The notes beneath the pieces were generated by a model. It saw only the letters and a list, made by a program, of their open reading frames with translations. It was not told the origin of the DNA and did no database searches. Both the position numbers and the translations under genes were made by a program. DNA of 24,864 bases. It comes from CAVPNY01 sp963706905. Lineage in GTDB: Bacteria; Chloroflexota; Anaerolineae; Anaerolineales; UBA4823. Of the stretch, positions 1 to 7,748 are shown piece after piece (positions within the stretch are counted from its first letter, which is position 1; each line of letters starts with the position of its first letter). The stretch spans positions 1-24,864 of the forward strand of contig CAVPNY010000010.1 in assembly GCA_963706905.1 (NCBI GenBank). Reading direction: 5' to 3'.

Positions 1-21
1 AAGAGCATTTTTATAAAAGCC

Positions 22-60
22 CCACTTTTGATGTATAAATGGGCCATTTGAGCTGATTTT
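22..60 (+). repeat. Left terminal inverted repeat of the IS
   Basis: CCACTTT, AAAT-GGG, CAT and TGATTTT blocks match, in order, the reverse complement of 1541-1575. The repeat is imperfect and contains a small gap, as is common for IS4/IS1380-superfamily ends. Confidence 0.55.
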
Positions 61-136
61 CCGTCAATTTTCAGCAAAAATCGCTACTATTAACCCACAT
101 GGGAGATTGTTTGGAATTTGTCATCAGACTCATGCA

Positions 137-153
137 TTCACCCATTGGGTGAA
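137..153. promoter_or_regulatory. Perfect 8-bp palindrome in the transposase leader
   Basis: TTCACCCA-T-TGGGTGAA lies about 75 bases before the transposase start and inside the IS. It could be a protein-binding site or an RNA hairpin limiting translation of transcripts that enter from outside, a known habit of insertion sequences. Its function is not shown by the sequence. Confidence 0.4.
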
Positions 154-225
154 AGAAATGACTGCCACTCCAGACAGCCTGTTAAAATCTTGAGGAAAAG
201 AATTTCTGCAGGATAGGATGTTGCC

Positions 226-1488
226 TTGATTAATAAAATCGAATTCTCAGCCAGAAATCTCACCTCCAATGCCGGGTTATTTCTATTGTTGGAACATGCC
301 AATAAAAATGGGATTTTTGACCTGATTGATCACGACCTGGTTTTTGAGAACGCCTCCACCAACAAAATCAAAATGAACCACATCAAAACCATGCTCTGCG
401 GTAACTTCATTGGAATTGACAAACTGGAACGGCTGAAATTGCTGCAAAGCGATCCCCTGGTCAACGAGTTTGCCATTTCGATCAAAGAACCGGAAACGGT
501 ATCCCGGTTTTTGGGAAACTTCAGCTACAAAACGACCCAAATGCTGAGAGAGATCAATTTCAAACTCTTCAGAAAGCTCCTGAGAAAGAGCAAGCTCAAA
601 TCCATCACCATCGATATTGACAGCAGTGTGGTAAATGTCGAAGGCCATCAGGAGGGGGCAATAAAAGGTTACAATCCAAAGAAGCCTGGAAACCCCTGTT
701 ATAACATCCAGTTTGCCTTCTGTGATGAACTCAAAGCCTACCTGTCGGGCTATATCAGAAGCGGGGACACTTACACGGCAAACGGTGCGGCAGGAATGAT
801 CAAGGAAATCATGGCTCACCTCAAAGATGAGGGGCTGGAAATCACATTTCGCATGGATAGCGGTTATTTTGACGATGCTATCCTGGAAACGATCGAATCG
901 CTGGGTGGCAAGTATGTCATCAAGGGAAAAGGGTATCCGACGCTTGTGGCGCAAGTGACCGATCCATCGATTACCTTTATTACAGGCGAATCAGGGCGGG
1001 AGACTACCGAGTTTGTCACAGCCCTGAATACATGGGAGAAGGATAGAAGATTTGTCGTTTCCCGGGTATTGAAAGAGGAAAAAGATAGAGCGCAAATCTC
1101 TTTCCTTGAAGGCGAAGCATACGATTATTTCTTTTTTGTCACCAACACGGAACAATCGTCAGAAGAAGTGGTTGAATGCTATGAAAAACGCGGGAACTGC
1201 GAGAATTACATCAAGGAAGCCAAGTATGATATGGCGGTTGGGCACCTGTTGCTCCAATCCTTTTGGGCCAATGAAGCGATCTTTCAGTTGATGATGCTGG
1301 CTTACAATTTGTTTTTGTTGTTCAAGATGGACTTCGTAAGGGAAACAGAATACCGGCAGCAAATAAAGACGTTCCGATTGAAGTACATTTTTCTGGCCGG
1401 GAAGATCATCAGAACGGCGAGAAGTGTGGTGATGAAGCTCTCTGAGAAATATCCTTATCGAGAGATATATGAAAAAAGTTTGTCTTAG
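226..1488 (+). CDS. IS1380-family DDE transposase
   Basis: 420-aa transposase that should cut and join the ends of its own IS. The DDE catalytic residues of the IS4/IS1380 superfamily are visible: first Asp in TIDIDSSV (about residue 128), second Asp in RMDSGYF (about 209), and the Y-(2)-R-(3)-E-(6)-K signature in YEKRGNCENYIKEAK (about 321-335). The length fits the family, and no frameshift is present. The start is TTG at 226, preceded by GGATAGG about 8 bases upstream; the ATG at 218 leads at once to a stop. The coding DNA is less GC-rich than the sulfatase beside it, as expected for an insertion. Family assignment is firm; the exact IS name is not known. Confidence 0.9.
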   Translation: MINKIEFSARNLTSNAGLFLLLEHANKNGIFDLIDHDLVFENASTNKIKMNHIKTMLCGNFIGIDKLERLKLLQSDPLVNEFAISIKEPETVSRFLGNFSYKTTQMLREINFKLFRKLLRKSKLKSITIDIDSSVVNVEGHQEGAIKGYNPKKPGNPCYNIQFAFCDELKAYLSGYIRSGDTYTANGAAGMIKEIMAHLKDEGLEITFRMDSGYFDDAILETIESLGGKYVIKGKGYPTLVAQVTDPSITFITGESGRETTEFVTALNTWEKDRRFVVSRVLKEEKDRAQISFLEGEAYDYFFFVTNTEQSSEEVVECYEKRGNCENYIKEAKYDMAVGHLLLQSFWANEAIFQLMMLAYNLFLLFKMDFVRETEYRQQIKTFRLKYIFLAGKIIRTARSVVMKLSEKYPYREIYEKSLS

Positions 1489-1540
1489 CAATATAACCCT
1501 TCATGGCTCAACCCGTTGTTTTGATTTAAACCTAACCGAA

Positions 1541-1575
1541 AAAATCATTACAGATGCCCCAATTTGTGAAAGTGG
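1541..1575 (-). repeat. Right terminal inverted repeat of the IS
   Basis: Reverse complement of the left end blocks (see 22-60), lying 53 bases beyond the transposase stop codon. Its outer edge is the AAAGTGG at 1569-1575. Confidence 0.55.
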
Positions 1576-1730
1576 ATCACTAAATTTAATGAAAGCTGGA
1601 GGAAATTATGCTATGCTTAAACCAAGATTGTCAAAATCATCACCCTTTGTGGTGAAAATAATGATCGAAAATGCTCGACGTGGAATATACTATTACGATA
1701 AACCAAAAAAATCAGGAGGAACCTGGAATT

Positions 1731-3372
1731 ATGCCCAAACGACCCAACATCCTTATGATCGTGACGGATCAGGAATATGCCCACCAGCCTTTGCCGGCGG
1801 AATTTGTTTTATCCAACCGGGATCGTCTTCATGCCCGCGGGGTTACCTTTAACAATTACCATGCCACCACCACCGTATGCACTCCTTCCCGCTCGGTGAT
1901 GTACACTGGCAGGCATACGCCGCACACCCGCATGTTTGACAATACCAATTTCGCCTGGATCGATGATATGCAAGCTGATCCAGAAGCCTTGCCCACCATC
2001 GGTCATATGCTGCGTGATCTGGGCTACCATACCGCCTATAAAGGCAAATGGCACCTCTCCGAGTTTCCGGCTGGGGACACCCATGAAGCCATGGAACCCT
2101 ACGGCTTCTCTGACTACCAGGAGTGGGGCGATGCGCAAGGCGCGCCGATGGATGGACTTAAAAAAGATCCGTTGATTGCGGCTGATGCCGTCGATTGGCT
2201 GACGAAGCGCGCCCCTGAAGTCGCTGCCGCCCAACCGTGGTACATGACCGTGAACTTCGTCAACCCTCACGACATCATGTATTTCGATACCGACGCTGAA
2301 GAGATGGTGCAGGTCAAGGGCATCATGCCGATCTTTAACGCGCCCGATACGCCGCTTTACCACCAGAAATGGCAGACAACCTTACCGGCCTCCTTCTTTG
2401 ACGACCTCGAGGGACAGCCGCCAGCCGTCCGCAGTTATAAACGCCTGTGTGACGTGGCCTACGGCAGGATTCCGATGGATCGCCGGGATATGTGGCACAA
2501 CCATGTCAACTACTACCTCAACTGCCTGCTGGATGTCGACCGGCACATCGGGGCGGTGCTGGATGCCCTGGAAGCGTCCGGCCAGGCTGATAACACGGTC
2601 ATCATTTTTACCGCCGATCACGGCGAGATGGGAGGCGCCCATCACCTGCGCCAAAAAGGCAGCGTGGCTTTCCGGGAAACCGTCAACGTGCCTCTGGTGA
2701 TCGTCGATCCGCGCCGCCCCGGCGGAAGTCAGGACGGATGCGGTGGGTTCTCATCTCGACCTGGTTCCCACCATCCTGGCTTATGCTGGCCTGCCGGAAG
2801 CCGAGCTGCGGCAGCGCTACCCAGCCCTGAAAGGGCATGATCTCTCAGGCGTGGTGGAAACGCCCACCTCTGACGGACCGCGCGGCAGCAGCGCAGAACC
2901 TGGTAAGGGCTGCCTGCTGACCTACGATATGATCGCCACCATCGACGCGGAATGGCTTAACCGCAACGCTCCCAAGGTGTTCGACCAGGCCGCCGCTCAG
3001 GCAGGCCAGGAGTTCCATCGCGGTCTGGAGTCGTTTATTGGCATGCTGGATGAGGTTGGCGTGCCAAATCTGGAAAAACGAGAGTTATTCCGTTGTGTCT
3101 TCGATGGTCGTTACAAGCTGGTCCGTTACTTCGGGCTGGGTCATTACAACCTGCCCCTCTCGGTTAAGCAGCTACAGGCCGATAATGATATCGCTCTCTA
3201 CGATCTGTTACTGGATCCTGAGGAAATGGACAATCTGGCCAATCCGACCAATCCCAAGTACAGAGAAGAATTATTATCGACCATGAACCAAAAACTAAAT
3301 GCGCTGATTGAAGCGGAGATCGGGGAAGATAAAGCCCTATTCACACCGCCAGAAAAAGCTCCACAGATGTGA
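1731..3372 (+). CDS. Sulfatase (alkaline-phosphatase superfamily), one frameshift
   Basis: Predicted to hydrolyse sulfate esters. The first reading frame, from ATG 1731 (AGGAGGA at 1714-1720), contains the metal site NILMIVTDQ (Asp13), the formylglycine motif CTPSR (Cys50, the residue oxidised by a maturase), and TADHGEMG (Asp296-His297). Near 2721-2740 the frame shifts; the protein resumes as TDAVGSHLDLVPTI, a standard sulfatase segment, and runs to 3372. Length 1642 nt, about 547 aa, normal for the family. No signal peptide is visible, so the enzyme may be cytoplasmic or need another export route. No maturase gene is in the window. The single shift could be a sequencing error. The 240 bases before the start hold the IS right end and a small TCACC/GGTGA hairpin. 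Confidence 0.88.
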
Positions 3373-3384
3373 ATTCGAGTAATA

Positions 3385-3513
3385 CTATATTTCTACGGTG
3401 CGCTGGCCCTCGGCCGCTGGCTTATCCTCAAGCGGTGTATCTGCCAATCTGATTTGCCCGTTACGCGCCCACGCCCGCAGGTCGTCAATTTGGGCTTTCA
3501 TAATTTGGGACAT
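3385..3513 (-). CDS. Unrecognised 42-aa ORF or gene remnant
   Basis: On the minus strand ATG 3513 opens a 42-codon frame ending in TAG at 3385-3387. The product starts MSQIMKAQIDDLRAWARNG, is charged and helix-like, and has the composition of a real protein, unlike the other frames here. There is no clear ribosome-binding site. It converges on the sulfatase gene and sits in a stretch full of gene remnants, so it may be the tail of a lost gene. No family recognised. Confidence 0.3.
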   Translation of the reverse strand: MSQIMKAQIDDLRAWARNGQIRLADTPLEDKPAAEGQRTVEI

Positions 3514-3519
3514 CTATAG

Positions 3520-3672
3520 GCAAGGACCCGGCAAGAGGCAGAAACCCTCTTCGCGCAATGGAAGGACCAGCTTACCCCAGACGGGGGAGTCTGGTACAAA
3601 GACTTGCTGACTGCTGCCCAGAACTTGAGTTCAAATTGCATTCTGGAATCACCGAAGGCAGGTGCTGGGTAA
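3520..3672 (+). pseudogene. Unrecognised coding fragment
   Basis: A 50-codon open stretch after TAG 3517-3519, ending at TAA 3670-3672, has no good start codon but reads like protein: RQEAETLFAQWKDQLTPDGG followed by VWYKDLLTAAQNLSSN. It is amphipathic and has normal composition. I cannot name the family. Its place between the sulfatase and the EVE-like remnant suggests a broken gene. Confidence 0.3.
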
Positions 3673-3719
3673 TACTAATATCCGCTAATTGGCAGATAAT
3701 AAAGCTACCGAGGGGCATT

Positions 3720-3880
3720 ATGGCATACTACTTGGATATATTTTCTCCGGCAACGTATGAGGCGTTTTCAAAATCCACTAAAGATGTTGCTGGTGTTCGC
3801 AGAGTTATGCTAGTTACGCAGATAAACTCCGACCAGGTGATAAATTGATTTGTTATCTTACCAAGCTTTCCCGTATATAA
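3720..3880 (+). pseudogene. EVE (PUA-like) domain protein, N-terminal remnant
   Basis: From ATG 3720 the translation starts MAYYLDIFSPATYEAFSKS and continues to about Val-Arg-Arg. After a frameshift near 3800-3820 it resumes as DKLRPGDKLICYLTKLSR, then meets TAA at 3878-3880. This order (xYYLDLFSPxTYEAF, then RPGDxxxCYLTxLSRW) is the start of EVE-domain proteins, a PUA-like fold that binds modified bases and often occurs with defence or restriction genes. Only about a third of the domain is left: everything after the LSR strand is missing. The break coincides with an AT-rich joint carrying a direct repeat. Recognition rests on memory of the family, not on a search. Confidence 0.6.
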
Positions 3881-3919
3881 CAACTAAACGGCTATATATA
3901 TAGATATTTTCCGTATATA
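3867..3919. repeat. Short direct repeat at the junction of two gene remnants
   Basis: TTTCCCGTATATA at 3867-3879 is repeated as TTTTCCGTATATA at 3907-3919, separated by AT-rich DNA with another TATATATATA tract. The EVE-like remnant ends in the first copy and the outer-membrane-protein remnant begins after the second, so the repeats mark a recombination or insertion scar. Confidence 0.4.
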
Positions 3920-3927
3920 TATTGTGG

Positions 3928-4172
3928 GGCGCTGGTGGGGATTTTGGTCGGCTTGGTGGCGGGTGGGCGGTATCCCTGAATACCAAGGCCAGCTACAACT
4001 GGAAGGCCGATGCGGACAAATGGACAGCCCCCTCGCAGCCAGTATGTCTAGAGTTGTGAATATCGGCGGCAAATGTGAGATTCTTGGCTAGGCGGCGGTC
4101 AACTATGTCGAAAAACCGGACTACGCGCCGGACTGGGAGTTGGGCGCGAACGTCACCTATGTGTTCCGTTAG
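3928..4172 (+). pseudogene. Outer-membrane beta-barrel protein, C-terminal remnant
   Basis: Three successive frames read as the last beta-strands of a Gram-negative outer-membrane transporter/porin-like protein: NTKASYNWKADADKWT (from 3979), then LAASMSRVVNIGGK (from about 4032), then AVNYVEKPDYAPDWELGANV and TYVFR with a stop at 4170-4172. Two frameshifts and one in-frame TAG separate them. Alternating polar and aromatic residues and the aromatic end (VFR) fit a barrel closing strand, as in the phenol-degradation MetA-pathway/transporter type. Such a protein has no place in a cell without a typical outer membrane, so the piece probably came in by transfer from a proteobacterium. Confidence 0.5.
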
Positions 4173-4268
4173 GATATGCTGCTGTATAATTCATGGCGCG
4201 TCTTTGTGGTCTGGCGTGAGGACAAGTTTTCGGTTGAAGGTCAGTGTATGAAGACAAAGGAGATTAGC

Positions 4269-5837
4269 ATGAAGTTATCTCAAAAGGCATCAGTGTCCCG
4301 CCCCGAAAGGAATCCGTTCTTGTCAGCGGATATCTACGGGGTAACACATATCAATCCGGCCCAGCAGAACAGCATACCCTACCGGATTCCGCTCAAGACT
4401 CAGCGCATCGACCTGGAATCTCTGGTCCCCGTTTGGGGCGGCCCGGTCAACAATGCCACCTATGCCTCGGCAACTCCCGGCTATTTCTGGTCCGTATCCA
4501 CGGATCGTGTAGCCTTGATCGATGCGCGGGGCAAGAAATGGGAGAAGGTCGCAGACATCGATCTTCCTGGGGCAAAACGTAGAACGATCGACGATTTGAA
4601 GCGGATCGTCGAGTACACATACCGCGACATGAAGGATGCCGAGACGCACCTCAAGGGCATTCTCGGAGATTCGCCGGGAAGCGTTTTGCCGGCCGGGATT
4701 TATGCTCTGGTTTCGGTCCAGAACATCGTGTATGCGAACGCAGGGACCATCGTCTCGGCCATCGGCATGGTAGACAGAAGCGATCCCTCCAAGGGTTTGG
4801 AGGTCAAGGCGCAGTTCGATACCGCCACCATTATCCCGCCAACCAGCGTTTTCGGTGAGAAGCCTAAAGTTGGGCTGGTAGGCATGAACATGACTTACGA
4901 CGGCTATATCGTGATCGGCGCACTAAATGGTATTGCGGTAATCGATGCCGCCCTCAAGAAGGGGCAGTTCTACGGTTTTAACGATGAGAATCAAATGGCC
5001 ACGAATTCCATGGCGGTCGACAAAGATGGCGGCATTTATGTCGCAACCGGATCGAAGAAGCCGCGACTGCCGGGTGTGATGCACAAGCTTGTTTGGACCG
5101 GCAGAAAAATCTCGGGTGACCCGAAGGATGGCGCATGGAAGGCGCAGTACGAAGGGGGCGACTGGCCGCCAGCCATCAAGGCAGGTACCGGTACCGGATC
5201 CACGCCAACGCTCATGGGGTTTGGAGAGGATGAAGACAAGCTGGTACTCATCACGGATGGCGCGAACCGCATGAAGCTGGTGGCCTTCTGGCGTGATGAG
5301 ATTCCCGCCGACGCGCGAAGCGTTGAGGGCGCGTTGTCGCCCCGCATTGCCGACCAGAAGCCAGTTACCGCCGGCATATCCGAACAACGTCCGTGGCTTC
5401 AATCGGAGCAAACAATTATCGTTTCCGGCTATGGGGCGTTCGTCGTAAACAACCTGATTGAAGAAGGGCATCCAGACCGAATAATCGATGTCATGACGGT
5501 CGGCCCCGTGCATCGCCCGCCGAGCGGTGTGGAGAAGATTGTGTGGAACGAAAAGGAAAACCGTTTCTATTCCGCATGGACGCGCGGGGATGTCGTCTCT
5601 GTGAGCATGGTGCCGCTGGCAAGTTCAGGAGCCGGTGCGGTTTTAGTGAATGGATACAGTGAGAAAGATGGGTGGGAAGTGACCGGTCTCGACTGGGAAA
5701 CCGGCGCCACTGTGTCCCGAACGATATTCGGTCATAACAACAAGGGCAACGGAGCATACGCCATTCTGCAGTTTCTTGAAGACGGAGACATGCTATTCAA
5801 TTCAGTTATCGGTCCCTACCGCATTCGATTGGAGTAA
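4269..5837 (+). CDS. Uncharacterised beta-propeller-like protein
   Basis: Intact gene of 522 codons. The open frame runs up to 4176, but the best start is ATG 4269, placed six bases after AAGGAG (4257-4262); ATG 4248 is the alternative. The product has repeated short blocks such as GYFWSVSTDRVALID, YDGYIVIGALNGIAVID, DKDGGIYVATGS and EENRFYSAWTRGDVVSV-like strands, the look of a repeating beta-propeller (PQQ/YVTN-like), though no PQQ or WD signature is clear. No signal peptide or membrane segment is seen. It directly follows the outer-membrane-protein remnant and is followed by a broken acetyltransferase, so it may be the one intact survivor of a transferred segment. Function unknown; an oxidoreductase-like or binding role is a guess. 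Confidence 0.75.
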   Translation: MKLSQKASVSRPERNPFLSADIYGVTHINPAQQNSIPYRIPLKTQRIDLESLVPVWGGPVNNATYASATPGYFWSVSTDRVALIDARGKKWEKVADIDLPGAKRRTIDDLKRIVEYTYRDMKDAETHLKGILGDSPGSVLPAGIYALVSVQNIVYANAGTIVSAIGMVDRSDPSKGLEVKAQFDTATIIPPTSVFGEKPKVGLVGMNMTYDGYIVIGALNGIAVIDAALKKGQFYGFNDENQMATNSMAVDKDGGIYVATGSKKPRLPGVMHKLVWTGRKISGDPKDGAWKAQYEGGDWPPAIKAGTGTGSTPTLMGFGEDEDKLVLITDGANRMKLVAFWRDEIPADARSVEGALSPRIADQKPVTAGISEQRPWLQSEQTIIVSGYGAFVVNNLIEEGHPDRIIDVMTVGPVHRPPSGVEKIVWNEKENRFYSAWTRGDVVSVSMVPLASSGAGAVLVNGYSEKDGWEVTGLDWETGATVSRTIFGHNNKGNGAYAILQFLEDGDMLFNSVIGPYRIRLE

Positions 5838-5878
5838 CGCTCGGAACAGCTATTCGACTGCGAAGCCGAAGATATAGG

Positions 5879-6165
5879 ATGACAACAATGGGAAGTGCGA
5901 AGAGGGCGAAGTGGGAAACGGCTTGCAGCGGTAGCCCGCTTGACAATTCGTTACCTCAATCCCCGCGTTTTTTTCTACCTGCGCTCCTCGCTGATCCTGA
6001 CATTGCATTCCTAGCGGTTTGCCCAAACGATAACACTATTGCGGGTGCCATCGCGAACCGCACTGATAATGAAGCCGGCTTATCGAATCTCTTTGCGCCG
6101 CCCTAAGATAGCATGTCCTTCTGGGCTAGTTGTGAGGCCATCGCCGAGGAGCGTTTTCCGGTCAT
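5879..6165 (+). pseudogene. GNAT-type N-acetyltransferase remnant
   Basis: After a poor first 30 residues the frame reads LADPDIAFLAVCPNDN, TIAGAIANRTDNEAGLSNLF and APP, then TAA at 6104-6106. The same frame continues past the stop as DSMSFWASCEAIAEERFPV. The pattern (DPxIxFLAxYxxxxIVAGxIANRT, then GLSNxFAP, then a helix ending ERFPG) fits a family of GNAT acetyltransferases. The acetyl-CoA loop region appears absent, and the match ends where the sequence turns AT-rich at about 6165. The piece is therefore a truncated gene cut by the island boundary. Confidence 0.45.
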
Positions 6166-6169
6166 ATAT

Positions 6170-6205
6170 AATTACATTGTAATTTATACCTCATTAGAGT
6201 AATTT
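6170..6205 (+). promoter_or_regulatory. Candidate promoter and operator of the MazG-like island
   Basis: AATTACA-T-TGTAATT (6170-6184) is a perfect 7-bp palindrome. A possible -35 TTGTAA (6177-6182) inside it is followed, after 17 bases, by TAATTT (6200-6205) as -10. It stands 28 bases before the first gene of the AT-rich island. Neither box is strong. Confidence 0.3.
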
Positions 6206-6232
6206 GTTAGTCCATGTGTGGGAGGATGCATC

Positions 6233-6598
6233 GTGGCTGATAACCAGACTGCTAAGATTAGAATTCCACAAAAATCCATTGACGACTGGGCGGAAAAATC
6301 CTGGAGCATTTTTGGAGATGAACAAATCCATCTTCATCCCAGTCAAGTATTTTTGTTACTAAGTGAGGCAGGTGGAATAATCGCTGAAGACACCCGCAGA
6401 GGAAAATATCACAAAGCTTTATCTGACTTAGCCTTATGTTTTTGTTCGTCAATAAATATGTATAACAGGATTGCTAATGATCCAGCATATATCGGCATAT
6501 TTGACCGCGACGATTTCAAGGGAGTAGATAATATATTTTTTATAAATTTCCTCGAAGGTGCCCCCATTGTGGTGGAGAGCATTGTATTTGCTGGATAA
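6233..6598 (+). CDS. Degenerate MazG-fold protein, paralogue of the next gene
   Basis: 121-aa protein from GTG 6233, six bases after GGAGGA; the GTG at 6218 has no such site. Residues 17-56 align without gaps to residues 23-62 of the MazG-like protein encoded next: DDWAEKSWSIFG against DDYDELFKSIYG, then LLLSEAGGIIAE against HLLEEIGELAE. The metal-binding EExxE motif is reduced here to E45-A46-x-x-I49, and ExxD to A62-x-x-D65. The fold is probably kept while pyrophosphohydrolase activity is lost. It could be a partner subunit or a regulator of the active paralogue. The gene is intact, AT-rich and 46 bases ahead of the second gene, so probably co-transcribed. The relationship is my own reading and needs a profile search. 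Confidence 0.6.
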   Translation: MADNQTAKIRIPQKSIDDWAEKSWSIFGDEQIHLHPSQVFLLLSEAGGIIAEDTRRGKYHKALSDLALCFCSSINMYNRIANDPAYIGIFDRDDFKGVDNIFFINFLEGAPIVVESIVFAG

Positions 6599-6644
6599 AA
6601 TTTTCTGAACTCCGGAGAATCGCACCGAGGAAGAGAAAATAGTT

Positions 6645-7046
6645 ATGAAGACTGAGATTGACCACGAATTAGCTTTAGCGAGACAAAAGGAGAAACCACC
6701 TGAAACACTGGATGATTATGATGAACTATTCAAGAGCATCTATGGCCAAGGACATAACTACATGACGATGGATGATATATGTTTCCATCTACTTGAGGAA
6801 ATTGGGGAATTAGCAGAATCCTTAAGGAAATTGACAATTAACCAATCGACTTCATCAAATAACGAATACCGAGATGCTTTTATGGCAGAGTTGGCAGATA
6901 TCATTAGCTGGATTTTTGCTCTGAGGAGAAAAATTGTTTATCAAATAAAAAATGCTTCAAAAAATCCCAAAGATCAACCCATCCTCCCAACATTGACGGA
7001 AGAACTGGTCCAATTATGCATATCCAGGGGTAAATTTTCTATATGA
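6645..7046 (+). CDS. MazG-like nucleotide pyrophosphohydrolase
   Basis: 133-aa protein, ATG 6645, weakly preceded by GAGGAAGAG. The all-alpha NTP pyrophosphohydrolase motifs are present: EExxE as E51-E52-I-G-E55 (HLLEEIGELAES) and ExxD as E82-L-A-D85 (FMAELADIISWIF), the Mg2+ ligands of MazG/dCTPase-like enzymes. It should hydrolyse (deoxy)nucleoside triphosphates to monophosphates and pyrophosphate; the substrate cannot be told. The stop overlaps the start of the next gene as ATGA (7043-7046), so translation is probably coupled. A degenerate paralogue lies just upstream and a deoxynucleoside kinase downstream, making a small nucleotide-handling set in an AT-rich island. Confidence 0.78.
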   Translation: MKTEIDHELALARQKEKPPETLDDYDELFKSIYGQGHNYMTMDDICFHLLEEIGELAESLRKLTINQSTSSNNEYRDAFMAELADIISWIFALRRKIVYQIKNASKNPKDQPILPTLTEELVQLCISRGKFSI

Positions 7047-7748
7047 ATCGAACAGACCTCACAAACTCTAATTGCTGTATTAGTAATTATTATTCCAGTC
7101 ATGGCAGGCGCATTGGGGTGGGCAATAAATGAGCTTTATAAAATCCGTACAACTCGGCAGAAAATAATTCGGGTTGTGAATACAGCGATCACACCATATA
7201 AGTTGCCTCAAAACGCTCCGGAAGATTTGAAAATTGAATTCAAGGGCAAACCGCTTTCTGCTATTTATGAAAACACGTTTGTTTTATCAAACCAAAGTTT
7301 TGAAACAATTGCTAGCCCTAAAGTAATCATTCGACTTGATACAAATGGAGGAATTCTACATACTAAGATCGAGGATAAGATTAGCACTCGAACATCAAAA
7401 TCATATGTGATGGGGAAAAACCAGATTGTAGTAAAAATTGATTATCTAAATTCATTTCCTGTTCTAAAAGATAAAATAAAAGTTATTGTATTATCAGAAT
7501 CTCCGATCCAGCAGATTAGCGTAACAGGAGGTGGAGAAGGCTGGGGCGTAGCTTATAGCGGCACTATTGAAGAAGGGCCAGTTATAGTATCTCTGCCTAC
7601 ATCAAAGGCATTTGTAGCAGTTGATGGTCCCATTGGCGTAGGTAAAACAACTCTAGCCAAGCTGATGAGTGAGAAATGGAATGCTGATCTCATACGTGAA
7701 ACTTTTGAAGAAAATCCTTATCTCCCTCTCATTCTATGGCGATCGTGA
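7043..7748 (+). CDS. Membrane-anchored beta-domain protein running into a kinase P-loop
   Basis: Probable start ATG 7043, overlapping the previous stop (ATGA). One extra base near 7067 must be skipped to join it to the frame reading LIAVLVIIIPVMAGALGWA, a single N-terminal membrane anchor. A strand-rich domain of about 130 residues follows (FKGKPLSAIYENTFVLSNQS through IKVIVLSESPIQQISVTGGG), of a type seen as outside or cytosolic domains of anchored accessory proteins; no named family. Without a stop or new start the frame then enters FVAVDGPIGVGKTTLAK, the beginning of a deoxynucleoside kinase. This is either a genuine fusion or a joint made by a deletion. The frame ends at 7748 after a frameshift in the kinase part. 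Confidence 0.5.

Larger units (their letters stand above)
22..1575 (+). mobile_element. IS1380-like insertion sequence, apparently complete
   Basis: A transposase gene is bracketed by imperfect inverted repeats. The left end starts CCACTTT at 22-28 and continues through AAATGGGCCAT to TGATTTT at 54-60. The right end, read on the other strand, starts CCACTTT at 1575-1569 and continues AAATTGGGGCAT to TGATTTT near 1541. The two ends align over about 35 bases with a 3-4 base gap. I found no clear target-site duplication next to either end, so the exact boundaries are uncertain by a few bases, or the insertion is old. The transposase is intact, so the element may still be active or recently arrived. 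Confidence 0.65.

Noticed and set aside
283..954. 223-codon minus-strand ORF within the transposase
   Set aside because: Antisense shadow of an intact DDE transposase.
14..1582. Target-site duplication around the IS
   Set aside because: Bases outside the two ends (AAGCC and ATCAC) do not match.
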